DNA of 64,000 bases from Aphelocoma coerulescens (lineage: Eukaryota; Chordata; Aves; Passeriformes; Corvidae), in NCBI RefSeq assembly GCF_041296385.1, contig NC_091034.1, positions 62,001 to 126,000 on the forward strand. The letters are read 5' to 3'. The notes under the pieces were generated by a model. That model was not told where the DNA came from and searched no databases. It saw only the letters and a list, made by a program, of their open reading frames with translations. Below, piece after piece: positions 51,100 to 62,822 of this stretch (position 1 is its first letter; the number at the start of each line of letters is the position of its first letter). Made by a program: the position numbers and the translations under genes.

Positions 51100-52850
51100 G
51101 CCCCGCCCCCTCCTGGCCCTGCCGACCCAAATTCCCTCACAAAAACCCCTAAAACCCCCAAAATTCCAAAAAAAAAACGCCCCAGAGACCCCCAAAAATC
51201 CCCTTAAAGACCCAAAATTCCCAAATAAAAGCTCCAAACCCCCTAAATCTCCTCAGGACCCCAGCAAAGCCACCCCTTAGCCCCGCCCATTTCCCCTTTA
51301 GCCCCGCCCCCTCCCGGCCCTGCCGACCCAAATTCCCCCCCAAAAACCCCCCAAAACCCCCAAAATTCCAAAAAAAACCCCCCCAGAGACCCCCAAAAAT
51401 CCCCTTAAAGACCCAAAATTCCCAAATAAAAGCCCCAAACCCCCTAAATCTCCTCAGGACCCCTGCAAAGCCACCCCTTAGCCCCGCCCATTTCCTTTCT
51501 AGCCCCGCCCCCTCCCGGCCCGGCCGACCCAAATTCCCCCCCAAAAACCCCCCAAAACCCCCAAAATTCCAAAAAAAAACCCCCCAGAGACCCCCAAAAA
51601 TCCCCTTAAAGACCCAAAATTCCCAAATAAAAGCCCCAAACCCCCTAAATCTCCTCAGGACCCCTGCAAAGCCACCCCTTAGCCCCGCCCACTCCCCCTC
51701 TAGCCCCGCCCATTTCCCCTTTAGCCCTGCCCCCTCCCGGCCCATCCGACCCAAATTCCCCCCCAAAAACCCCCCAAAACCCCCAAAATTCCAAAAAAAA
51801 ACCCCCCAGAGACCCCCAAAAATCCCCTTAAAGACCCAAAATTCCCAAATAAAAGCCCCAACCCCCCTAAATCTCCTCAGGACCCCTGCAAAGCCACCCC
51901 TTAGCCCCGCCCACTCCCCCTTAGCCCCGCCCATTTCCCCTTTAGCCCCGCCCCCTCCCGGCCCTGCCGACCCAAATTCCCCCCCAAAAACCCCCCAAAA
52001 CCCCCAAAATTCCAAAAAAAACCCTCCCAGAGACCCCCAAAAATCCCCTTAAAGACCCAAAATTCCCAAATAAAAGCCCCAAACCCCCTAAATCTCTTCA
52101 GGACCCCTGCAAAGCCACCCCTTACCCCACCCACTCCCCCTCTAGCCCCACCCATTTCCCCTTTAGCCCCGCCCCCTCCCGGCCCTGCCGACCCAAATTC
52201 CCCCCCAAAAACCCCCCAAAACCCCCAAAATTCAAAAAAAAAACCCCCCAGAGACCCCCAAAAATCCCCTTAAAGACCCAAAATTCCCAAATAAAAGCCC
52301 CAAACCCCCTAAATCTCCTCAGGACCCCTGCAAAGCCACCCCTTAGCCCCGCCCATTTCCCCTTTAGCCCCGCCCCCTCCCGGCCCTGCCGACCCAAATT
52401 CCCCCCCAAAAACCCCCCAAAACCCCCAAAATTCCAAAAAAAACCCCCCAGAGACCCCCAAAAATCCCCTTAAAGACCCAAAATTCCCAAATAAAAGCCC
52501 CAAACCCCCTAAATCTCCTCAGGACCCCTGCAAAGCCACCCCTTAGCCCCGCCCCTTTCCCCTTTAGCCCCGCCCCCTCCCGGCCCTGCCGACCCAAATT
52601 CCCCCCCAAAAACCCCCCAAAACCCCCAAAATTCCAAAAAAAACCCCCCAGAGACCCCCAAAAATCCCCTTAAAGACCCAAAATTCCCAAATAAAAGCCC
52701 CAAACCCCCTAAATCTCCTCAGGACCCCTGCAAAGCCACCCCTTAGCCCCGCCCATTTCCCCTCTAGCCCAGACCCCTCCCAGCCCTGCCGACCCAAATT
52801 CCCCCCCAAAAACCCCCCAAAACCCCCAAAATTCCAAAAAAAACCCCCCC
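51100..52850 (+). repeat. Diverged monomers with several private variants
   Basis: This stretch has an unusual density of changes I did not see elsewhere: TCACAAAAACCCC near 51136, TTTCCTTTCTAG at 51491, CCCATCCGAC at 51741, and CCCAGACCCCTCCCAGCC near 52768, which removes two CpGs. CTCTTCAGG near 52094 is also rare. It is still head-to-tail monomers. Lower homogeneity is expected where no recent HOR amplification has passed. Confidence 0.6.
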
Positions 52851-53930
52851 CAGAGACCCCCAAAAATCCCCTTAAAGACCCAAAATTCCCAAATAAAAGC
52901 CCCAAACCCCCTAAATCTCCTCAGGACCCCTGCAAAGCCACCCCTTAGCCCTGCCCATTTCCCCTTTAGCCCCGCCCCCTCCCGGCCCTGCCGACCCAAA
53001 TTCCCCCCCAAAAACCCCCCCAAACCCCCAAAATTCAAAAAAAAAACCCCCCAGAGACCCCCAAAAATCCCCTTAAAGACCCAAAATTCCCAAATAAAAG
53101 CCCCAAACCCCCTAAATCTCCTCAGGACCCCTGCAAAGCCACCCCTTACCCCACCCACTCCCCCTCTAGCCCCACCCATTTCCCCTTTAGCCCCGCCCCC
53201 TCCCGGCCCTGCCGACCCAAATTCCCCCCCAAAACCCCCCCAAAACCCCCAAAATTCCAAAAAAAAACCCCCCAGAGACCCCCAAAAATCCCCTTAAAGA
53301 CCCAAAATTCCCAAATAAAAGCCCCAAACCCCCTAAATCTCCTCAGGACCCCTGCAAAGCCACCCCTTAGCCCCGCCCATTTCCCCTTTAGCCCCGCCCC
53401 CTCCCGGCCCTGCCGACCCAAATTCCCCCCCAAAAACCCCCCAAAACCCCCAAAATTCCAAAAAAAAACCCCCCAGAGACCCCCAAAAATCCCCTTAAAG
53501 ACCCAAAATTCCCAAATAAAAGCCCCAAACCCCCTAAATCTCCTCAGGACCCCTGCAAAGCCACCCCTTAGCCCCGCCCATTTCCCCTTTAGCCCCGCCC
53601 CCTCCCGGCCCTGCCGACCCAAATTCCCCCCCAAAAACCCCCCAAAACCCCCAAAATTCCAAAAAAAACCCCCCCAGAGACCCCCAAAAATCCCCTTAAA
53701 GACCCAAAATTCCCAAATAAAAGCCCCAAACCCCCTAAATCTCCTCAGGACCCCTGCAAAGCCACCCCTTAGCCCCGCCCACTCCCCCTCTAGCCCCGCC
53801 CATTTCCCCTCTAGCCCCGCCCCCTCCCGGCCCTGCCGACCCAAATTCCCCCCCAAAAACCCCCCCAAACCCCCAAAATTCAAAATAAAAACCCCCCAGA
53901 GACCCCCAAAAATCCCCTTAAAGACCCAAA

Positions 53931-56900
53931 ATTCCCAAATAAAAGCCCCAAACCCCCTAAATCTCCTCAGGACCCCTGCAAAGCCACCCCTTAGCCCCGC
54001 CCATTTCCCCTTTAGCCCCGCCCCCTCCCGGCCCTGCCGTCCCAAATTCCCCCCCAAAAACCCCCCAAAACCCCCAAAATTCCAAAAAAAAACCCCCCAG
54101 AGACCCCCAAAAATCCCCTTAAAGACCCAAAATTCCCAAATAAAAGCCCCAAACCCCCTAAATCTCCTCAGGACCCCTGCAAAGCCACCCCTTAGCCCCG
54201 CCCATTTCCCCTTTAGCCCCGCCCCCTCCCGGCCCTGCCGTCCCAAATTCCCCCCCAAAAACCCCCCAAAACCCCCAAAATTCCAAAAAAAAACCCCCCA
54301 GAGACCCCCAAAAATCCCCTTAAAGACCCAAAATTCCCAAATAAAAGCCCCAAACCCCTTAAATCTCCTCAGGACCCCTGCAAAGCCACCCCTTAGCCCC
54401 GCCCATTTCCCCTCTAGCCCCGCCCCCTCCCGGCCCTGCCGACCCAAATTCCCCCCCAAAAACCCCCCAAAACCCCCAAAATTCCAAAAAAAACCCCCCC
54501 AGAGACCCTCAAAAATCCCCTTAAAGACCCAAAATTCCCAAATAAAAGCCCCAAACCCCCTAAATCTCCTCAGGACCCCTGCAAAGCCACCCCTTAGCCC
54601 CGCCCATTTCCCCCTTAGCCCCGCCCATTTCCCCTTTAGCCCCGCCCCCTCCTGGCCCTGCCGACCCAAATTCCCCCCCAAAACCCCCTAAAACCCCCTA
54701 AATTCCAAAAAAAACCCTCCCAGAGACCCCCAAAAATCCCCTTAAAGACCCAAAATTCCCAAATAAAAGCCCCAAACCCCCTAAATCTCCTCAGGACCCC
54801 AGCAAAGCCACCCCTTAGCCCCGCCCACTACCCATCTAGCCCCGCCCATTTCCCCTTTAGCCCCGCCCCATCCCGGCCCTGCCGACCCAAATTCCCCCAC
54901 AAAAACCCCCCAAAACCCCCAAAATTCCAAAAAAAACCCCCCAGAGACCCCCAAAAATCCCCTTAAAGACCCAAAATTCCCAAATAAAAGCCCCAAACCC
55001 CCTAAATCTCCTCAGGACCCCTGCAAAGCCACCCCTTAGCCCCGCCCACTCCCCCTTAGCCCCGCCCATTTCCCCTTTAGCCCCGCCCCCTCCCGGCCCT
55101 GCCGACCCAAATTCCCCCCAAAACCCCCCAAAACCCCCAAAATTCCAAAAAAAAACGCCCCAGAGACCCCCAAAAATCCCCTTAAAGACCCAAAATTCCC
55201 AAATAAAAGCTCCAAACCCCCTAAATCTCCTCAGGACCCCTGCAAAGCCACCCCTTAGCCCCGCCCATTTCCCCTGTAGCCCCGCCCCCTCCCGGCCCTG
55301 CCGACCCAAATTCTCCCCCAAAAACCCCCCAAAACCCCCAAAATTCCAAAAAAAACCCCCCCAGAGACCCCCAAAAATCCCCTTAAAGACCCAAAATTCC
55401 CAAATAAAAGCCCCAAACCCCCTAAATCTCCTCAGGACCCCTGCAAAGCCACCCCTTAGCCCCGCCCACTCCCCCTCTAGCCCCGCCCATTTCCCCTTTA
55501 GCCCCGCCCCCTCCCGGCCCTGCCGACCCAAATTCCCCCCCAAAAACCCCCCAAAACCCCCAAAATTCCAAAAAAAAACCCCCCAGAGACCCCCAAAAAT
55601 CCCCTTAAAGACCCAAAATTCCCAAATAAAAGCCCCAAACCCCCTAAATCTCCTTAGGACCCCTGCAAAGCCACCCCTTAGCCCCGCCCATTTCCCCTTT
55701 AGCCCCGCCCCCTCCCGGCCCTGCCGACCCAAATTCCCCCCCAAAAACCCCCCAAAACCCCCAAAATTCAAAAAAAAAACCCCCAGAGACCCCCAAAAAT
55801 CCCCTTAAAGACCCAAAATTCCCAAATAAAAGCCCCAAACCCCCTAAATCTCCTCAGGACCCCTGCAAAGCCACCCCTTAGCCCCGCCCATTTCCCCTTT
55901 AGCCCCGCCCCCTCCCGGCCCTGCCGACCCAGATTCCCCCCCAAAAACCCCCCAAAACCCCCAAAATTCCAAAAAAAAACCCCCCAGAGACCCCCAAAAA
56001 TCCCCTTAAAGACCCAAAATTCCCAAATAAAAGCCCCAAACCCCCTAAATCTCCTCAGGACCCCTGCAAAGCCACCCCTTAGCCCCGCCCACTCCCCCTC
56101 TAGCCCCGCCCATTTCCCCTTTAGCCCCGCCCCCTCCCGGCCCTGCCGACCCAAATTCCCCTCCAAAAACCTCCCAAAACCCCCAAAATTCCAAAAAAAA
56201 ACCCCCCAGAGACCCCCAAAAATCCCCTTGAAGACCCAAAATTCCCAAATAAAAGCCCCAAACCCCCTAAATCTCCTCAGGACCCTGGCAACGCCACCCC
56301 TTAGCCCCACCCACTCCCCCTCTAGCCCCGCCCATTTCCCCTTTAGCCCCGCCCCCTCCCGGCCCTGCCGACCCAAATTCCCCCCAAAAAACCCCCCAAA
56401 CCCCCCAAAATTCCAAAAAAAAACCATCCCAGAGACCCCCAAAAATCCCCTTAAAGACCCAAAATTCCCAAATAAAAGCCCCAAACCCCCTAAATCTCCT
56501 CAGGACCCCTGCAAAGCCACCCCTTAGCCCCGCCCACTCCCCCTTTAGCCCTGCCCATTTCCCCTTTAGCCCCGCCCCCTCCCGGCCCTGCCGACCCAAA
56601 TTCCCCCCCAAAAACCCCCCAAAACCCCCAAAATTCCAAAAAAAACCCCCCCAGAGACCCCCAAAAATCCCCTTAAAGACCCAAAATTCCCAAATAAAAG
56701 CCCCAAACCCCCTAAATCTCCTCAGGACCCCTGCAAAGCCACCCCTTAGCCCCGCCCATTTCCCCTTTAGCCCCGCGCCCTCCCGGCCCTGCCGACCCAA
56801 ATTCCCCCCCAAAAACCCCCCAAAACCCCCAAAATTCAAAAAAAAAACCCCCCAGAGACCCCCAAAAATCCCCTTAAAGACCCAAAATTCCCAAATAAAA

Positions 56901-58373
56901 GCCCCAAACCCCCTAAATCTCCTCAGGACCCCTGCAAAGCCACCCCTTAGCCCCGCCCACTCCCCCTCTAGCCCCGCCCATTTCCCCTTTAGCCCCGCCC
57001 CCTCCCGGCCCTGCCGTCCCAAATTCCCCCCCAAAAACCCCCCAAAACCCCCAAAATTCCAAAAAAAAACCCCCCAGAGACCCCCAAAAATCCCCTTAAA
57101 GACCCAAAATTCCCAAATAAAAGCCCCAAACCCCCTAAATCTCCTCAGGACCCCTGCAAAGCCACCCCTTAGCCCCGCCCATTTCCCCTTTAGCCCCGCC
57201 CCCTCCCGGCCCTGCCGTCCCAAATTCCCCCCCAAAAACCCCCCAAAACCCCCAAAATTCCAAAAAAAAACCCCCCAGAGACCCCCAAAAATCCCCTTAA
57301 AGACCCAAAATTCCCAAATAAAAGCCCCAAACCCCTTAAATCTCCTCAGGACCCCTGCAAAGCCACCCCTTAGCCCCGCCCATTTCCCCTCTAGCCCCGC
57401 CCCCTCCCGGCCCTGCCGACCCAAATTCCCCCCCAAAAACCCCCCAAAACCCCCAAAATTCCAAAAAAAACCCCCCCAGAGACCCTCAAAAATCCCCTTA
57501 AAGACCCAAAATTCCCAAATAAAAGCCCCAAACCCCCTAAATCTCCTCAGGACCCCTGCAAAGCCACCCCTTAGCCCCGCCCATTTCCCCCTTAGCCCCG
57601 CCCATTTCCCCTTTAGCCCCGCCCCCTCCTGGCCCTGCCGACCCAAATTCCCCCCCAAAACCCCCTAAAACCCCCTAAATTCCAAAAAAAAACCCTCCCA
57701 GAGACCCCCAAAAATCCCCTTAAAGACCCAAAATTCCCAAATAAAAGCCCCAAACCCCCTAAATCTCCTCAGGACCCCAGCAAAGCCACCCCTTAGCCCC
57801 GCCCACTACCCATCTAGCCCCGCCCATTTCCCCTTTAGCCCCGCCCCATCCCGGCCCTGCCGACCCAAATTCCCCCACAAAAACCCCCCAAAACCCCCAA
57901 AATTCCAAAAAAAACCCCCCAGAGACCCCCAAAAATCCCCTTAAAGACCCAAAATTCCCAAATAAAAGCCCCAAACCCCCTAAATCTCCTCAGGACCCCT
58001 GCAAAGCCACCCCTTAGCCCCGCCCACTCCCCCTTAGCCCCGCCCATTTCCCCTTTAGCCCCGCCCCCTCCCGGCCCTGCCGACCCAAATTCCCCCCAAA
58101 ACCCCCCAAAACCCCCAAAATTCCAAAAAAAAACGCCCCAGAGACCCCCAAAAATCCCCTTAAAGACCCAAAATTCCCAAATAAAAGCCCCAAACCCCCT
58201 AAATCTCCTCAGGACCCCTGCAAAGCCACCCCTTAGCCCCGCCCATTTCCCCTGTAGCCCCGCCCCCTCCCGGCCCTGCCGACCCAAATTCTCCCCCAAA
58301 AACCCCCCAAAACCCCCAAAAGTCCAAAAAAAACCCCCCCAGAGACCCCCAAAAATCCCCTTAAAGACCCAAA
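53931..58373 (+). repeat. Higher-order repeat, right domain, copy 1 (4443 bp)
   Basis: The pair of GCCGTCCC variants at 54040 and 54241 recurs at 58483 and 58684 (4443 bp). The rare CTGGCAACGCC word recurs at 4445 bp (T at 56286 and 60731). A CCCTCAAAA variant (54509/58952) and the ACTACCCATC box (about 54826/59271) also match. The upstream edge is sharp: the preceding monomer carries CAAAATAAAA, unlike that before copy 2. Confidence 0.82.
57017..58320 (+). repeat. Internal ~1.47-kb block repeated within the right-domain HOR
   Basis: The ordered markers GCCGTCCC pair, CCCTCAAAA, CCTCCTGGCC and ACTACCCATC occur at 54.04-54.83, 57.02-57.81, 58.48-59.27 and 61.46-62.25 kb. Steps are 2977, 1466 and about 2980 bp. 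Each 4.44-kb unit therefore contains this block at both its start and its end, with about 1.5 kb of other monomers between. Confidence 0.7.
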
Positions 58374-61300
58374 ATTCCCAAATAAAAGCCCCAAACCCCC
58401 TAAATCTCCTCAGGACCCCTGCAAAGCCACCCCTTAGCCCCGCCCATTTCCCCTTTAGCCCCGCCCCCTCCCGGCCCTGCCGTCCCAAATTCCCCCCCAA
58501 AAACCCCCCAAAACCCCCAAAATTCCAAAAAAAAACCCCCCAGAGACCCCCAAAAATCCCCTTAAAGACCCAAAATTCCCAAATAAAAGCCCCAAACCCC
58601 CTAAATCTCCTCAGGACCCCTGCAAAGCCACCCCTTAGCCCCGCCCATTTCCCCTTTAGCCCCGCCCCCTCCCGGCCCTGCCGTCCCAAATTCCCCCCCA
58701 AAAACCCCCCAAAACCCCCAAAATTCCAAAAAAAAACCCCCCAGAGACCCCCAAAAATCCCCTTAAAGACCCAAAATTCCCAAATAAAAGCCCCAAACCC
58801 CTTAAATCTCCTCAGGACCCCTGCAAAGCCACCCCTTAGCCCCGCCCATTTCCCCTCTAGCCCCGCCCCCTCCCGGCCCTGCCGACCCAAATTCCCCCCC
58901 AAAAACCCCCCAAAACCCCCAAAATTCCAAAAAAAACCCCCCCAGAGACCCTCAAAAATCCCCTTAAAGACCCAAAATTCCCAAATAAAAGCCCCAAACC
59001 CCCTAAATCTCCTCAGGACCCCTGCAAAGCCACCCCTTAGCCCCGCCCATTTCCCCCTTAGCCCCGCCCATTTCCCCTTTAGCCCCGCCCCCTCCTGGCC
59101 CTGCCGACCCAAATTCCCCCCCAAAACCCCCTAAAACCCCCTAAATTCCAAAAAAAACCCTCCCAGAGACCCCCAAAAATCCCCTTAAAGACCCAAAATT
59201 CCCAAATAAAAGCCCCAAACCCCCTAAATCTCCTCAGGACCCCAGCAAAGCCACCCCTTAGCCCCGCCCACTACCCATCTAGCCCCGCCCATTTCCCCTT
59301 TAGCCCCGCCCCATCCCGGCCCTGCCGACCCAAATTCCCCCACAAAAACCCCCCAAAACCCCCAAAATTCCAAAAAAAACCCCCCAGAGACCCCCAAAAA
59401 TCCCCTTAAAGACCCAAAATTCCCAAATAAAAGCCCCAAACCCCCTAAATCTCCTCAGGACCCCTGCAAAGCCACCCCTTAGCCCCGCCCACTCCCCCTT
59501 AGCCCCGCCCATTTCCCCTTTAGCCCCGCCCCCTCCCGGCCCTGCCGACCCAAATTCCCCCCAAAACCCCCCAAAACCCCCAAAATTCCAAAAAAAAACG
59601 CCCCAGAGACCCCCAAAAATCCCCTTAAAGACCCAAAATTCCCAAATAAAAGCTCCAAACCCCCTAAATCTCCTCAGGACCCCTGCAAAGCCACCCCTTA
59701 GCCCCGCCCATTTCCCCTGTAGCCCCGCCCCCTCCCGGCCCTGCCGACCCAAATTCTCCCCCAAAAACCCCCCAAAACCCCCAAAATTCCAAAAAAAAAC
59801 CCCCCCAGAGACCCCCAAAAATCCCCTTAAAGACCCAAAATTCCCAAATAAAAGCCCCAAACCCCCTAAATCTCCTCAGGACCCCTGCAAAGCCACCCCT
59901 TAGCCCCGCCCACTCCCCCTCTAGCCCCGCCCATTTCCCCTTTAGCCCCGCCCCCTCCCGGCCCTGCCGACCCAAATTCCCCCCCAAAAACCCCCCAAAA
60001 CCCCCAAAATTCCAAAAAAAAACCCCCCAGAGACCCCCAAAAATCCCCTTAAAGACCCAAAATTCCCAAATAAAAGCCCCAAACCCCCTAAATCTCCTTA
60101 GGACCCCTGCAAAGCCACCCCTTAGCCCCGCCCATTTCCCCTTTAGCCCCGCCCCCTCCCGGCCCTGCCGACCCAAATTCCCCCCCAAAAACCCCCCAAA
60201 ACCCCCAAAATTCAAAAAAAAAAACCCCCAGAGACCCCCAAAAATCCCCTTAAAGACCCAAAATTCCCAAATAAAAGCCCCAAACCCCCTAAATCTCCTC
60301 AGGACCCCAGCAAAGCCACCCCTTAGCCCCGCCCATTTCCCCTTTAGCCCCGCCCCCTCCCGGCCCTGCCGACCCAGATTCCCCCCCAAAAACCCCCCAA
60401 AACCCCCAAAATTCCAAAAAAAAACCCCCCAGAGACCCCCAAAAATCCCCTTAAAGACCCAAAATTCCCAAATAAAAGCCCCAAACCCCCTAAATCTCCT
60501 CAGGACCCCTGCAAAGCCACCCCTTAGCCCCGCCCACTCCCCCTCTAGCCCCGCCCATTTCCCCTTTAGCCCCGCCCCCTCCCGGCCCTGCCGACCCAAA
60601 TTCCCCTCCAAAAACCTCCCAAAACCCCCAAAATTCCAAAAAAAAACCCCCCAGAGACCCCCAAAAATCCCCTTGAAGACCCAAAATTCCCAAATAAAAG
60701 CCCCAAACCCCCTAAATCTCCTCAGGACCCTGGCAACGCCACCCCTTAGCCCCACCCACTCCCCCTCTAGCCCCGCCCATTTCCCCTTTAGCCCCGCCCC
60801 CTCCCGGCCCTGCCGACCCAAATTCCCCCCAAAAAACCCCCCAAACCCCCCAAAATTCCAAAAAAAAACCATCCCAGAGACCCCCAAAAATCCCCTTAAA
60901 GACCCAAAATTCCCAAATAAAAGCCCCAAACCCCCTAAATCTCCTCAGGACCCCTGCAAAGCCACCCCTTAGCCCCGCCCACTCCCCCTTTAGCCCTGCC
61001 CATTTCCCCTTTAGCCCCGCCCCCTCCCGGCCCTGCCGACCCAAATTCCCCCCCAAAAACCCCCCAAAACCCCCAAAATTCCAAAAAAAACCCCCCCAGA
61101 GACCCCCAAAAATCCCCTTAAAGACCCAAAATTCCCAAATAAAAGCCCCAAACCCCCTAAATCTCCTCAGGACCCCTGCAAAGCCACCCCTTAGCCCCGC
61201 CCATTTCCCCTTTAGCCCCGCGCCCTCCCGGCCCTGCCGACCCAAATTCCCCCCCAAAAACCCCCCAAAACCCCCAAAATTCAAAAAAAAAACCCCCCAG

Positions 61301-62822
61301 AGACCCCCAAAAATCCCCTTAAAGACCCAAAATTCCCAAATAAAAGCCCCAAACCCCCTAAATCTCCTCAGGACCCCTGCAAAGCCACCCCTTAGCCCCG
61401 CCCACTCCCCCTCTAGCCCCGCCCATTTCCCCTTTAGCCCCGCCCCCTCCCGGCCCTGCCGTCCCAAATTCCCCCCCAAAAACCCCCCAAAACCCCCAAA
61501 ATTCCAAAAAAAAAACCCCCCAGAGACCCCCAAAAATCCCCTTAAAGACCCAAAATTCCCAAATAAAAGCCCCAAACCCCCTAAATCTCCTCAGGACCCC
61601 TGCAAAGCCACCCCTTAGCCCCGCCCATTTCCCCTTTAGCCCCGCCCCCTCCCGGCCCTGCCGTCCCAAATTCCCCCCCAAAAACCCCCCAAAACCCCCA
61701 AAATTCCAAAAAAAAAACCCCCCAGAGACCCCCAAAAATCCCCTTAAAGACCCAAAATTCCCAAATAAAAGCCCCAAACCCCTTAAATCTCCTCAGGACC
61801 CCTGCAAAGCCACCCCTTAGCCCCGCCCATTTCCCCTCTAGCCCCGCCCCCTCCCGGCCCTGCCGACCCAAATTCCCCCCCAAAAACCCCCCAAAACCCC
61901 CAAAATTCCAAAAAAAAACCCCCCCAGAGACCCTCAAAAATCCCCTTAAAGACCCAAAATTCCCAAATAAAAGCCCCAAACCCCCTAAATCTCCTCAGGA
62001 CCCCTGCAAAGCCACCCCTTAGCCCCGCCCATTTCCCCCTTAGCCCCGCCCATTTCCCCTTTAGCCCCGCCCCCTCCTGGCCCTGCCGACCCAAATTCCC
62101 CCCCAAAACCCCCTAAAACCCCCTAAATTCCAAAAAAAAACCCTCCCAGAGACCCCCAAAAATCCCCTTAAAGACCCAAAATTCCCAAATAAAAGCCCCA
62201 AACCCCCTAAATCTCCTCAGGACCCCAGCAAAGCCACCCCTTAGCCCCGCCCACTACCCATCTAGCCCCGCCCATTTCCCCTTTAGCCCCGCCCCATCCC
62301 GGCCCTGCCGACCCAAATTCCCCCACAAAAACCCCCCAAAACCCCCAAAATTCCAAAAAAAACCCCCCAGAGACCCCCAAAAATCCCCTTAAAGACCCAA
62401 AATTCCCAAATAAAAGCCCCAAACCCCCTAAATCTCCTCAGGACCCCTGCAAAGCCACCCCTTAGCCCCGCCCACTCCCCCTTAGCCCCGCCCATTTCCC
62501 CTTTAGCCCCGCCCCCTCCCGGCCCTGCCGACCCAAATTCCCCCCAAAACCCCCCAAAACCCCCAAAATTCCAAAAAAAAAACGCCCCAGAGACCCCCAA
62601 AAATCCCCTTAAAGACCCAAAATTCCCAAATAAAAGCCCCAAACCCCCTAAATCTCCTCAGGACCCCTGCAAAGCCACCCCTTAGCCCCGCCCATTTCCC
62701 CTGTAGCCCCGCCCCCTCCCGGCCCTGCCGACCCAAATTCTCCCCCAAAAACCCCCCAAAACCCCCAAAAGTCCAAAAAAAACCCCCCCAGAGACCCCCA
62801 AAAATCCCCTTAAAGACCCAAA
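58374..62822 (+). repeat. Higher-order repeat, right domain, copy 2 (4449 bp)
   Basis: This is a direct tandem neighbour of the previous unit. The AAAAGTCC variant at the end of copy 1 (near 58321) is matched near 62770. After 62823 the sequence switches to monomers with CCCTTTAGCCCTGCCC, unlike the start of copy 2, so the duplication ends there. Differences between copies are few, for example CCCCAGCAAAG at about 60305 versus CCCCTGCAAAG at 55860. Confidence 0.82.
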
